A stretch of 64,000 nucleotides of DNA from Streptomyces coacervatus. GTDB taxonomy: Bacteria; Actinomycetota; Actinomycetes; Streptomycetales; Streptomycetaceae. Made by a program: the position numbers and the translations under genes. The notes beneath the pieces are model-generated. The model was given only the letters and a program-made list of their open reading frames with translations, had not been told where the DNA came from and searched no databases. The stretch is from positions 794,768 through 858,767 of the forward strand of contig NZ_JARHTP010000001.1 in NCBI RefSeq assembly GCF_029223485.1, written 5' to 3'. Positions 47,030 through 55,346 of this stretch are shown here, in pieces (positions within the stretch are counted from its first letter, which is position 1; the number at the start of each line of letters is the position of its first letter).

Positions 47030-48368
47030 CCAGGGCACGCGCCCCAGACGTGGCGCGTCCGGCCAGTACGCGTCCCACGGGCGCGGGATCGGAACCCAGG
47101 GTTGGCGGGGCTGTGGCCGCCAGGTCCGCGTGGGCCCGGCGCCAGTGTGCGGGAAGGCTGTCGGCGTCGGGGAGGGCCTGGTCGATACGGAAGCATGCGC
47201 TGGTCGTGTCCCCGTAACTGACCGCCACAACGGCCATGGGGACGCCGGGCGGGCAGCAGATGATGGGGTCGATTCGGTGCACTGCCGCCTCGCCGTAGTG
47301 CAGACGCTGACGCACCACGACATACGAGGCGCAGACGGTGAGTCGGCCCGGGACGGTGCTCGCGGCCACCAGTCGCTGGAACAGCCGCCAGGGAAGTCGG
47401 GTGAGAGCCGCTCGAAGCACCGTCTTGTGTCCGGCGGACTTCAGGGCAGGGGTGACGGCCTTCGTGCGCGCAAGCCGCCGACCCACAGGCATGGTGCCGC
47501 CGGGCAGGTCGATCCTGGTCAGGAACAGCCGGTTGCCGGGCGCCCCTACTTCGTCGGGCGTGCGCAGGTTGACGGGAACCATCACGGGGACCGGCACGTC
47601 GACTGCGCGGGGCCAAGCCTCTTCGGCCCATTGGGTGATCGCGTGCACGACGGCGGTGAGATAGACGTCGTTGGTGCTGGCTCCGCTGACGCGCGCCGCG
47701 GTGCGCAGGCCGGCGGAGGGCACCTGGGCCCACAGCGTGTGACGGCGGCTGGACAGCGGATGCGAGGCGGATTGCCACAGATGGTGCCGCCGCGCGTGGC
47801 GCATCAGGGTCACGGTGCTCCGCAGGGCTTGGTGAAGGCGGGGCCGAGGGGTTGGGGAGAAGTCCCGGGTGAGCACCGAAAACTCTCCCGGCAGCAGCCG
47901 CGGCCCGAACAGCGCCTCCAGGACCGTGACTACGTTGGCGCCGTCCTGGACGGCATGGTGGGTGAGATACAGCAGAGCAAAGCCGTCGGGCACGTGACCG
48001 TGCAGGAGGATCATGCGCCAGGCCGGGGCCCCCTCGGTCCAAGGCTCTCGCAGGAGGAGCCGCACCGTTGCCTCAAGAGCCTCCGGCTCACCGGCCACCC
48101 GCTCATCGCGAACATGCCGGGCCATGTCCGGGACGGCAGGCATCCACCGTGCCGTCGGCCCGTCGCCGGTCAGGACATGCCGCAAACAGGGAAGGCCGGC
48201 AAGGCGCAAGGCCACGTGCTCGCGCAGAGCGGCCAGAGCGGGCACGGCGCCCGTCAGGTGCAGCACCGCCCCGACCGTCGCGTTGGCGTCCGGATGGTCC
48301 GCGAGCCGTTCAGCCGTGACCATGACCAGATCGGCAGGGCTGGGATCCAGGAACCGGCTCATACCCAT
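46980..48368 (-). CDS. Wax ester synthase/DGAT-like O-acyltransferase
   Basis: A 462-residue condensation-like acyltransferase. The catalytic motif HHxxxDG is intact as HHAVQDG at residues 137-143. The C-terminal half has the WS/DGAT DUF1298-like layout, with NRLFLTRIDLPGG and PGRLTVCASYVVVRQ. This family moves fatty acyl from acyl-CoA to a long-chain alcohol or diacylglycerol. The start is coupled to the PAP2-like gene (TGATG). Beside prenyl synthases and a lipid-phosphatase-like protein, its acceptor may be a prenol. Its 3' end runs 50 bases into the second synthase on the other strand. Confidence 0.85.
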   Translation of the reverse strand: MGMSRFLDPSPADLVMVTAERLADHPDANATVGAVLHLTGAVPALAALREHVALRLAGLPCLRHVLTGDGPTARWMPAVPDMARHVRDERVAGEPEALEATVRLLLREPWTEGAPAWRMILLHGHVPDGFALLYLTHHAVQDGANVVTVLEALFGPRLLPGEFSVLTRDFSPTPRPRLHQALRSTVTLMRHARRHHLWQSASHPLSSRRHTLWAQVPSAGLRTAARVSGASTNDVYLTAVVHAITQWAEEAWPRAVDVPVPVMVPVNLRTPDEVGAPGNRLFLTRIDLPGGTMPVGRRLARTKAVTPALKSAGHKTVLRAALTRLPWRLFQRLVAASTVPGRLTVCASYVVVRQRLHYGEAAVHRIDPIICCPPGVPMAVVAVSYGDTTSACFRIDQALPDADSLPAHWRRAHADLAATAPPTLGSDPAPVGRVLAGRATSGARALVTWLARRSTAAGARRR

Positions 48369-49039
48369 CACCTCAGAATGTCGAAGACTGGTGCACTGAC
48401 TGCCGCGCCGATCAGCACCCCGACGATCACCTGGCCAACGGTGTGACAACGCAGCCGGATACGGGACCCGCCGATCAGCACCACCAAGGGAGTCAGCACG
48501 AGCATCCAGGGGCCGAAGACCGACGTGAGGATGGCGAGGGCGCCGGAAGCGACAGCGGAGTGAACCGACACCTTCCAGAAGAAGGTGATCACCAGCAACG
48601 CGAGCAGGACGGACAGCATCGCCGTCACCAGGGCCGCCACCTCGGCGGGAGCTTGGAGCCCGTACAGCAGCATGGTGCCGGTGATGACCGAGGCCATCAC
48701 CCCGGGGGCGGCCGCGATACGGTCCTGCCGCCGCCGCACATGACGGTCGCCCCAGTACTTGCGGCGTTCACCGAATCCCAGGATCAGCGTGGGCAGCACC
48801 GCCGTGAACACCGCCGCGAGCAGCCCCCACTCGATGCCTGCCCAGCCACCGTCGTGCCAGCCCAGCAACGGGGCCAGGACCAGCATCCAGTTCCGCGGCT
48901 CGCCGCCGTCACTGAGCAGCCACGCCCAGCGCGCCTTACCACGCGACACCCCGTCCCCCACCGCCGGGCCGGCAGAGCGGGCCGACGCGGCTGATGCGAC
49001 GGGTGAAGCAGCCGAAGTCGCGGTGTTCTGTTCCGGCAC
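48368..49039 (-). CDS. PAP2-like membrane phosphatase
   Basis: A 223-residue membrane protein with about five spans. Of the PAP2 motifs, KVSVHSAVASG (residues 154-164) fits the second and SRIRLRCHTVGQV (near 196-208) fits the third, SRxxxxxHxxxD, with the nucleophile His present. The last Asp is replaced by Gln. The first motif is degenerate (RKYWGDRHVRRR). Members remove phosphate from lipid or prenyl diphosphates. The start is the GTG at 49039; its stop overlaps the WS/DGAT start. It is probably the link between prenyl diphosphate and prenol, if it is active. Confidence 0.68.
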   Translation of the reverse strand: MPEQNTATSAASPVASAASARSAGPAVGDGVSRGKARWAWLLSDGGEPRNWMLVLAPLLGWHDGGWAGIEWGLLAAVFTAVLPTLILGFGERRKYWGDRHVRRRQDRIAAAPGVMASVITGTMLLYGLQAPAEVAALVTAMLSVLLALLVITFFWKVSVHSAVASGALAILTSVFGPWMLVLTPLVVLIGGSRIRLRCHTVGQVIVGVLIGAAVSAPVFDILR

Positions 49040-49122
49040 CTCTGAAAGCCCCCGCCCCTTACATGATCGTGCTGCCGCCGTGCGTGGCGTCCATCATCGA
49101 AACGACGCTCTCTCAAAGCCGG

Positions 49123-49935
49123 TCACGGCACCGGCGCGGCCTGCTCGACACCCGCCAGATTTCCCTGGGTCGTGCGCGGGCGGTGGGTGCGGGTCCGCAC
49201 GGCGAAGGCGGCCATGCCGAGCGCCGTCATGCCCACCGCCCAGCCCATACCCAGCAGCAGGCAGCTGGTCGGCACCACCTGCAGACCGCCGGCGGTCACC
49301 GAGGTCTGCACCGCTGCGCAGGCTGGCAGGAAGCGCACCACGGGACTGTCTGCGTTGGGGTTGACCAGGGGATTTTGCAGCACCAGATCGATGGAGCTGA
49401 TCATGATGGCGAGGAACATGCCGGCCAGCTCGCTGCGCAGCACAGCCGCCAGCACGATCCCGATACCGCCATAAATCAGAGCACCGGTGAACATTCCCGC
49501 GGCAAGCAGCCAGGGTTGCTCGGGGCGCCAGAACAGACGCATCCACGCGGTGGCGTAGGCGGCGACCAGGACCGAGACCAGAACGAGCGCGGTGCATTTC
49601 GCGAGCGCGAGGCACGAGCGGGGATAGCCGGCCCGCACCAGTCGCTGGTCGAACAGTGCGGAGCGGGCTGTGGCGACGAACATCATGAACGCGATGACCA
49701 GCGACAGGGCCTGCAGTGCGCCGTTGATCTGGACCACGATGTTGCCGTCCATGACCACCGTGCGCCCGACCGACCGGATCCGGAACCGCAAGGGGGTACG
49801 GGCTACCACCGTGAACGCCAACGTGGCCCACAGCGGGACGAACAGGACCACGATGAGCAGCGCCAGCCTGTTACGGGCCTGCTCGATCAGCGCGAACCGC
49901 AAGGCCGTACGGAAGCAGGACCACCACCGCGTCAT
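49123..49935 (-). CDS. ABC transporter permease, ABC-2 type
   Basis: A 270-residue membrane protein with about six spans. A pair of helices comes first (LALLIVVLFVPLWATLAFTV), then an extracytoplasmic loop and four further spans. Its ATG overlaps the ATPase stop (ATGA), so it is the partner of the ATPase. ABC-2 exporters move lipids, polysaccharides or drugs out. No substrate is fixed by sequence; the neighbouring acyltransferase makes a lipid cargo plausible. The gap to the next gene (PAP2-like) is 83 bases. Confidence 0.82.
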   Translation of the reverse strand: MTRWWSCFRTALRFALIEQARNRLALLIVVLFVPLWATLAFTVVARTPLRFRIRSVGRTVVMDGNIVVQINGALQALSLVIAFMMFVATARSALFDQRLVRAGYPRSCLALAKCTALVLVSVLVAAYATAWMRLFWRPEQPWLLAAGMFTGALIYGGIGIVLAAVLRSELAGMFLAIMISSIDLVLQNPLVNPNADSPVVRFLPACAAVQTSVTAGGLQVVPTSCLLLGMGWAVGMTALGMAAFAVRTRTHRPRTTQGNLAGVEQAAPVP

Positions 49936-50588
49936 ACCGGCACCGCCTCCGATCCGGTCTGCTCCGTCTCCTGCAGCACTCCTGCCTGAAGGCGGTAGAG
50001 AGTGTCCAGACGCGAGGCGTCGTAGGCGAGGTGCGAGACCACGAGCACCGCGCAGCCCCGGTCCCGCAAGGCCGCCGCCAGGTCCCAGAACCGCAGGTAG
50101 GTCTCCCAGTCGAAGCCCTGATACGGCTCATCCAGGAGCAGCACCTGGGGATCGTGCATCAAAGCCAGGACCAGGTTGAGCTTCTGGCGCGTGCCACCGC
50201 TGAGCGCTGCCACCCGCTCGTTCCGGTAGCTGCTGAAATGCAACTGCTCCAGCAGCTCGAAAGCTCTGTCCAGGCCGGCCATGCCGTAAGCGGCCTGAAA
50301 GAATCTCAGATGCTGGTCAACGGAGAAGGCTTGGTGGAGCACCGCGTCCTGCGGGCAACTGCCCAGCACTCCCACCCGCTCCACCACGCCCCTGTCCGCG
50401 GCGAGATCCCCGACGAGAATGCGCAGCAGGGTGCTCTTGCCCGCCCCGTTCTCGCCGACAATGCCCACCAACTGGCCCGCACGGAGATCCAGCGACACCC
50501 CCCGCAGGACAGGACGCCGCCGGTAGCTCTTGCATACATCCCGGATCCGCAACACCGGCTCGCCGGCCGACACCACTGCATCCCCCAT
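49932..50588 (-). CDS. ABC transporter ATP-binding protein
   Basis: A 218-residue ATPase. The Walker A motif is GENGAGKSTLL near residue 38, the signature is LSGGTRQKLNLVLAL near 126, Walker B is VLLLDEPYQGFD near 149, and the H-loop is VVSHLAYDASR. ATG at 50588 is preferred because GAGGAG lies about ten bases upstream. It heads the minus-strand operon ABC-ATPase, permease, PAP2-like, WS/DGAT. The permease start overlaps its stop. Confidence 0.92.
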   Translation of the reverse strand: MGDAVVSAGEPVLRIRDVCKSYRRRPVLRGVSLDLRAGQLVGIVGENGAGKSTLLRILVGDLAADRGVVERVGVLGSCPQDAVLHQAFSVDQHLRFFQAAYGMAGLDRAFELLEQLHFSSYRNERVAALSGGTRQKLNLVLALMHDPQVLLLDEPYQGFDWETYLRFWDLAAALRDRGCAVLVVSHLAYDASRLDTLYRLQAGVLQETEQTGSEAVPV

Positions 50589-50736
50589 GCGGAACACTCC
50601 TCACACGGCCGGCCTCCCGAATGCACCACCTGCTGGAGCGCAGCCACGATGCCTGTAGCCGAACGACAACCCCACGCGAGCACCAACGACACGAAGCGAC
50701 AGTGGTGACGGGCACACCCGCCGGCTACGCCAGTAA

Positions 50737-50907
50737 CACATCCAGCAGGCGTCCTCCGACGATGCCCAGCGCATTCTGCGCCGGGTCCGCCCCAGCCACG
50801 TGCCGCTGCATGTCACCGAGGTGCAGCTGGTCGATGTCATCGCGGACAGCACCGCCAAGACGATCACTTGGGAGCGGCTCGCGGCCATTCCGCTCGGCGA
50901 CCAGTAA
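50737..50907 (+). pseudogene. Short gene fragment of unknown origin
   Basis: A frame of 56 codons without a start, following a TAA, reads DDAQRILRRVRPSHVPLHVT and continues to ERLAAIPLGDQ before TAA. The amphipathic sequence and codon bias look coding, so it may be the C-terminal remnant of a lost gene. Not recognised. It lies between the ABC operon start and the transposase remnant. Confidence 0.35.
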
Positions 50908-50978
50908 GCGAGCGGGCCCGGGCCATCCTCGGTGGCCCGGCCCGATTCGCGTGGGTCACCGAGGCGGCAGATTGCCCT

Positions 50979-51417
50979 CCCGGATCATCCGGCGCAGGAG
51001 GGAGTTCCGCTTCGCCAAGCCGGAGACCTGGGGCGATCCGGAGGCGGCGACAATGCAGGTCACCGACCGGTACGGCACCGCCCGCGCGATGGCCTGGGAC
51101 GGCATCCACCCGCGGCTGACCACCCGATCCGCGTGGATCGACCACGCCGGCGAACTCCCGGTCATCGAGGGCACGTTGATCCGCCTCCAGGTCGACCGTC
51201 TGCTGCGGCCGGTCGTCGCCCGGGCGAGGCAGGCGTTCCTGCGGCGCTTCGACCTGGAGCACACCTTCCGGCTGATGAAGCAGACCCTGGGGTGGACCCG
51301 GCCGAAGATCCGCACCCCCGAGGCCGGAGACCGCTGGACGTGGCTATGGAACACCGGCAGACCTTGCGTCCCACCGCCGGTTTCCCGAAACCCTCGTCGA
51401 GGGGGAAGAACCGGGAT
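50979..51417 (+). pseudogene. Degenerate DDE-type transposase remnant
   Basis: In one frame the sequence reads FRFAKPETWGDPEAA, RYGTARAMAWDGIHPRLTTR, ELPVIEGTLIRLQVDRLLRP and QAFLRRFDLEHTFRLMKQTL, followed by GWTRPKIRTPEAGDRWTWLW. This is the core of a common streptomycete transposase-like family with the conserved E in RFDLEHTFR. Between RLLRP and the RFDLEHTF part the segment that normally holds the WLWWS motif is missing. After WTWLW the frame shifts. There is no intact start. It is a broken insertion sequence marking the island border. Confidence 0.7.
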
Positions 51418-51471
51418 TGAGAGCAATACGACCTGCCCATTCGTGTCGCGCAGCAACGCTCAACGTTCGGA

Positions 51472-51675
51472 TTGCCGTGCCCGAGACCACCGGCGAACGC
51501 TTGCGTCAGGCCGATGATCTGCACTTCACCCGCGGGATGGTCTGGAGCGAAGCTGCGAATCTCCGGGGAAACCGTGGCACATTTCACCCCCGGAGTGCTC
51601 GCCCGGCTCTTCACCCTGGACCTCGCCGACCAGATCGATGCCGGTCACGACCTGATCGCTGGAGCGCCGGCGTAG
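51472..51675 (+). pseudogene. Possible gene fragment
   Basis: The second half (LRISGETVAHFTPGVLARLF, then TLDLADQIDAGHDLIAGAPA) looks coding, but the first half in this frame does not. An alternative frame upstream reads GERLRQADDLHFTRGMVWSE. A frameshifted relic is likelier than an intact 67-residue gene. Not recognised. Confidence 0.3.
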
Positions 51676-51702
51676 CTTGCCGTTCAGAACTGGCGCAGGA
51701 AG

Positions 51703-52254
51703 GTGGAAGGACTACTGGTCGGCCTGACGCGGGAGGTGGGTGCAGGTTTCCGCGAGTTGATCAAAGGCGCCGACCACTGCAACCATCCCGCCATCGCCGA
51801 TGCCGCCGCGCTGCGCCGGGCCTATATGGCGCTGGGTCTGGCCTATCTGGAAGGGGTGGAACAACGCGTGTCCGACTGTGCGGAGGCGTCTGGGCAGATC
51901 GGACCACAGCCCCCGGTTTCGTTCACCTTCAACAACAGCACCGTCAACGGCGGTCAGTTCGCCGCCCAGCTCGCGAACATCGACTCGACGATCGCGGGTG
52001 TGGTTCAGAACGGCAGTTCAGACATTGGCGAGGCGCTCAAGGCGCTGACGCAGGCGGTGTTGAGCCAGGAGGATCTGGGCGACACGGAGCGGAGCGATCT
52101 GCTCGACAACGTCGGAGAGCTCGCGCAAGCCGCGCAGTCGCCCCCAGAGGAACGCCGCCGTGGAGTCATCCGGCCATGGATGCCTGGGGCGGGGTCTTGC
52201 ACAGGCTCCTGTCCTGAATATCGACCGAAATCGAGGACCTACGGGCCAGCATGA
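51703..52254 (+). CDS. Hypothetical protein with NNSTVNGGQFAAQ motif
   Basis: A 183-residue soluble protein not assigned to a family. It has a helical N-terminal part (residues 1-65), a short beta-prone Asn/Gly segment FTFNNSTVNGGQFAAQLANI around 75-94, and a helical part with EALKALTQAVLSQEDLGDTE. The Asn/Gly segment resembles short amyloid-like or signalling motifs seen next to helical C-terminal regions in actinobacterial proteins of unknown role. GGAAG precedes the GTG. The last 30 residues are Cys/Pro-rich and unlike the rest; another frame there reads WGGVLHRLLS, so a late frameshift is possible. Confidence 0.5.
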   Translation: MEGLLVGLTREVGAGFRELIKGADHCNHPAIADAAALRRAYMALGLAYLEGVEQRVSDCAEASGQIGPQPPVSFTFNNSTVNGGQFAAQLANIDSTIAGVVQNGSSDIGEALKALTQAVLSQEDLGDTERSDLLDNVGELAQAAQSPPEERRRGVIRPWMPGAGSCTGSCPEYRPKSRTYGPA

Positions 52255-52371
52255 CCACCATTGGCCTGTGGTCGGCCACCGCAGCCGACTCGGAGTTCTG
52301 CTTGGGTGTAGCTCTTCCGCAGTGGCTTCATCGCTCAGGCGGTGAGTTGGTAGTTGTGCTGGTCAGTCCCT

Positions 52372-52401
52372 GGCTGCGCCCACTTCAAGGTGGGCGCAGC
52401 C
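52372..52401. terminator. Perfect 12-base-stem hairpin
   Basis: GGCTGCGCCCAC (52372-52383) and GTGGGCGCAGCC (52390-52401) are perfect arms around TTCAAG. It lies between converging genes and probably stops transcription from both sides. The remainder of the gap 52255-52482 shows no gene. Confidence 0.6.
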
Positions 52402-52482
52402 GCGACGCAGCACCTCCGAAGTCGGCCTCAATAGCGGCTCCCGTCCCGAGGAGATGTGGAAGGAAAACCACCGACTTCGACC

Positions 52483-54807
52483 TCACGGCCTGCCGGGACG
52501 GACGGTGAAGTAGGTCCACCCACTCTGCGCACCGCCGGTCTGCGCGCCCTTGGCCGGCGGTGTGTAGAGACCGCGGACGCGGTAACGATCGTTGCTCGTA
52601 AAGAGCTTCAGAGCGCGGCCGTAGCCGTACCAGCCGTCGGAGTACAGGGGCACGCACTTCTGAGAGGTGACCTGGTGCCAGGCCCCCGAGGAGTAGTGCT
52701 CGACGTACACCGACGTGCAGCCTCCGGTCTGACGGGGAGTGACCTGGAGGTTGAAGCCCATGGTGACTTCGGACTTGTAGAAGACCTGGTAGGTAATGGA
52801 TCCGATGCCGGTGGTCTTCACCGGATACTGCATCTGTGTCCGGACCGTCGGTGTGAGGGTCGCACTGGTGGTCACCGTGCGCGGTGCGTAGCGGTAGTCA
52901 CCCGCGAAGGCCGCACTGAAGACGGTGTTGCGGGTGATCTTGTACGACGCGACCAGGTTGCCGTGCGTGTCGACCTTGCCGCTCTTGAGTGCCGTCCGCG
53001 ACTTGCCCGTGGGCTGGGCGTACAGCGTCACGAGCCGGGAGTTGTGCGTGGTCCCCAGGTGCGCGGTGACCTTGGCCGTCGCGCCGGAGTGGTACGACTT
53101 CGCGTCGGTCGTCACGCTCAGGCCCGGAGTGGCTCGGGCCACCTGAACCGTCGCCGACTGACTGGCCGGGAGGTAGGACGTACCGCCGTCGTAGGTGAAG
53201 GAGTAGGTGTTCGCGCCGCCGATCTGCGGGGTGTCGTGGAGGGCGAAGGTGCCGTCGGCGGCGACGGGCACGGTGCCCACCGAGTACCCCGAGGGGTGTG
53301 CCAGATCGGTCTTGACGACGTGCACCGCACCGGTCTTCACATGCGCATGCGGCCAGACGAGCCGCCCGGTGACGGTCAGCGGCGCGGCCCGGCCCCCGGT
53401 GTCGGGGGCGGTCAGCACCAGGGTGGGCGCGTACTTCGCGACGGGGACGTCGAAGGTCTGGATGGCCGGGCCGTAGTGGCCGCCGCCCGAGTAGTCGACG
53501 CGGAAGCTCAGGGCGCCGGTGAGGGGAGCGGTGCCGGAGACCTGGTAGGAGCCGAAGAAATCGACCGGCGGGCGGGCCGGGGCGGCCGTCGGGTCCGGGA
53601 CGAGCACACCATCCGGATCGGTGTCGTCGTAGCGCGTGATCCGTACGGTGCCCGGAATCATGGGTTCCCCGGCACCGAGGCTGAGCGGCGAATCGAAGTT
53701 CGCCCGGAACGCATAGGCCTCGCCGGGGGCGAGCGGGGCGGTGGTCGAGGTGCCGGAGAGCCTGACCCACGCGGTTTCGGGGTTACGGGCTGTCTGGAGC
53801 GTCGGTGTTCCGCCGGCGGCGTCCACGGTCACGGCGTAGAGCCGGCTGCCGTCCGGCGCCCAGGCGAGGCCGTGTGCGGCCAGGCGCATCGGAGACTCGA
53901 TCTCGTACAGGTGGTAGTAGCCCTCGCCCGTTTCCGGAAACGCCTCGAATTCGTAGTTGCAGCCGCAGCCGGCGAGAGTGCCGTCCGGAGCCACGGCGAC
54001 AGCCCTGGCGGCCACCGGCGTGGCGAACTGCCCGTCCACCGTCAGGTCCGAGACGCGATACCGGTTGCTGCTCGCGCGCAGCCACGACGAGACCGCCAGG
54101 TGCTGTCCGTCCGCCGTGACCGCGAAGTCGGTCAGGTCGGGCACCGGCAGCGACTTCGCCGCCTGCCGGGTCAGCGCACCGTCCTGGGCCGAGTATGTGA
54201 CGACGGCCGAGGTGTCGCCCGTCTGCACGGCGGCCGCGAGGACGCCGGAGGGCGTCGGGGTCGTCGCCAGCGTCGGCGGCGCCGCCCAACTGCCCGCATC
54301 CTGCCCGAGGTTCACCGTGCCGGCCGCGTCGACGGAACCGATGCCGCCGGCGCCCGCCGTGCCGTACCCGAACCAGAGCGTCCCGTCGGCGACGGCCAGC
54401 GAGTCCGGGTGAGTGCCCGAGCTCGTGTCGTAACGCGCCGACTCGGTCAGGTTCGCCGTACTGATCGCCGCGATCGCGTCCTGGTCCGGGAGAGCCGCGT
54501 ACAGCGCGGACCCGTCCGCGGAGAGGGCGAGACCGGTGGCACCCGGCTCACCACTGATCGTCGTCGGGTTGCCGCCGTCGAGATCGGTGACGACGATGCC
54601 ATCGGTGCCGGCGCCACCGCTGATGTACAGGTGCCCGTGCGAGGCGTCCACGACCATGTGCGCGAAGTGCGCGATCGGCAGCGCCGTACCCGACGCCGCG
54701 TACGAGTCGACCGCGCCGGGACCGACGACGGTCGCGGCCGTCATCCCGACGAGCAGCGCCCCGGCGACCGACGTGGCGATCGACGGCGAGAATCGCGCCG
54801 ATTTCAT
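52483..54807 (-). CDS. Large secreted protein: beta-propeller plus Ig-like repeats
   Basis: About 774 residues. The signal peptide ends near SYAAS. Residues 40-390 contain YVTN/WD-like blades (for example HLYISGGAGTDGIVVTDLDG and TGLALSADGSALYAALPDQD), as in secreted seven-bladed propellers. Residues 390-690 hold two or three Ig-like beta-sandwich repeats (APTLVLTAPDTGG, TPGLSVTTDAKSYHSGATAK). The C-terminus (about 690-774) is a Tyr/Trp-rich beta domain with paired Cys (TGGCTSVYVEHYSSG, SQKCVPLYSDGWYG). No enzyme motif is seen. A surface or extracellular binding role is likely. Start at ATG 54807. Confidence 0.8.
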   Translation of the reverse strand: MKSARFSPSIATSVAGALLVGMTAATVVGPGAVDSYAASGTALPIAHFAHMVVDASHGHLYISGGAGTDGIVVTDLDGGNPTTISGEPGATGLALSADGSALYAALPDQDAIAAISTANLTESARYDTSSGTHPDSLAVADGTLWFGYGTAGAGGIGSVDAAGTVNLGQDAGSWAAPPTLATTPTPSGVLAAAVQTGDTSAVVTYSAQDGALTRQAAKSLPVPDLTDFAVTADGQHLAVSSWLRASSNRYRVSDLTVDGQFATPVAARAVAVAPDGTLAGCGCNYEFEAFPETGEGYYHLYEIESPMRLAAHGLAWAPDGSRLYAVTVDAAGGTPTLQTARNPETAWVRLSGTSTTAPLAPGEAYAFRANFDSPLSLGAGEPMIPGTVRITRYDDTDPDGVLVPDPTAAPARPPVDFFGSYQVSGTAPLTGALSFRVDYSGGGHYGPAIQTFDVPVAKYAPTLVLTAPDTGGRAAPLTVTGRLVWPHAHVKTGAVHVVKTDLAHPSGYSVGTVPVAADGTFALHDTPQIGGANTYSFTYDGGTSYLPASQSATVQVARATPGLSVTTDAKSYHSGATAKVTAHLGTTHNSRLVTLYAQPTGKSRTALKSGKVDTHGNLVASYKITRNTVFSAAFAGDYRYAPRTVTTSATLTPTVRTQMQYPVKTTGIGSITYQVFYKSEVTMGFNLQVTPRQTGGCTSVYVEHYSSGAWHQVTSQKCVPLYSDGWYGYGRALKLFTSNDRYRVRGLYTPPAKGAQTGGAQSGWTYFTVRPGRP

Positions 54808-55008
54808 GAAAGGCCCCCCACCCACACAACCTTCACGATCAATGGGGCGCAAGGTAACACGGTGCCGTCTGGCGCCAGCAGGGAGGGCAGCCGGGCCGGT
54901 GAGGCCCAGGGCAACTGCAGGGCCGGCTGCCGCGGTTCGGGTGACCGTTATCCGGAAACCCGCACCGGTGAAGGCCGGCACTGAGCGCTCGTGAACGCAC
55001 CCCCGCCC

Positions 55009-55338
55009 TCACTTGGGCGGCAGCCCCGCGGCGAAGGTGTACCCCTCGTCGATCCACTCGGCGAGCGCCTCGTCCTCGGTGAGGGCGGACGAGTCCACGA
55101 CGACCCAGCCGCGCATCGGGCGGCCCGTCATGTCGAACAGCTGGGCACCCGGTCGGGCCAGTGCGGCGTCCGTCGCGTCGGGGCCGACGCGGACCATCAG
55201 GTCGTCGCCGCTCACACCGACGGCCATGTTCCCGTGCAGCAGGAAGGCGATGCCTCCGAACATGCGCTTCTCGGCCATGTCCGGATCGGCGCCCAGGTGC
55301 TGCCGGATCCGTTCGGCGAGTCCTTCGTCGTACGCCAT
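55009..55338 (-). CDS. TfoX/Sxy N-terminal-domain protein
   Basis: A 109-residue protein. The TfoX-N pattern is clear: MAYDEGLAERIRQHLG, then EKRMFGGIAFLLHGNMAVGV and WIDEGYTFAAGLPPK. In gammaproteobacteria the family regulates competence; in actinobacteria it is an orphan domain of unknown role. The start is taken at ATG 55338, four codons inside the longest frame. It is nine bases after the SRPBCC gene on the same strand. Confidence 0.82.
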   Translation of the reverse strand: MAYDEGLAERIRQHLGADPDMAEKRMFGGIAFLLHGNMAVGVSGDDLMVRVGPDATDAALARPGAQLFDMTGRPMRGWVVVDSSALTEDEALAEWIDEGYTFAAGLPPK

Positions 55339-55346
55339 GGGGCCCC

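Noticed and set aside
44792..50588. Standard terpene biosynthetic cluster
   Set aside because: No terpene cyclase, squalene-hopene cyclase or P450 is present, so the usual label would mislead.
52456..54984. An 842-codon plus-strand frame opposite the propeller gene
   Set aside because: Arg/Gly-rich with no domain, while the minus strand has a signal peptide and clear repeats.
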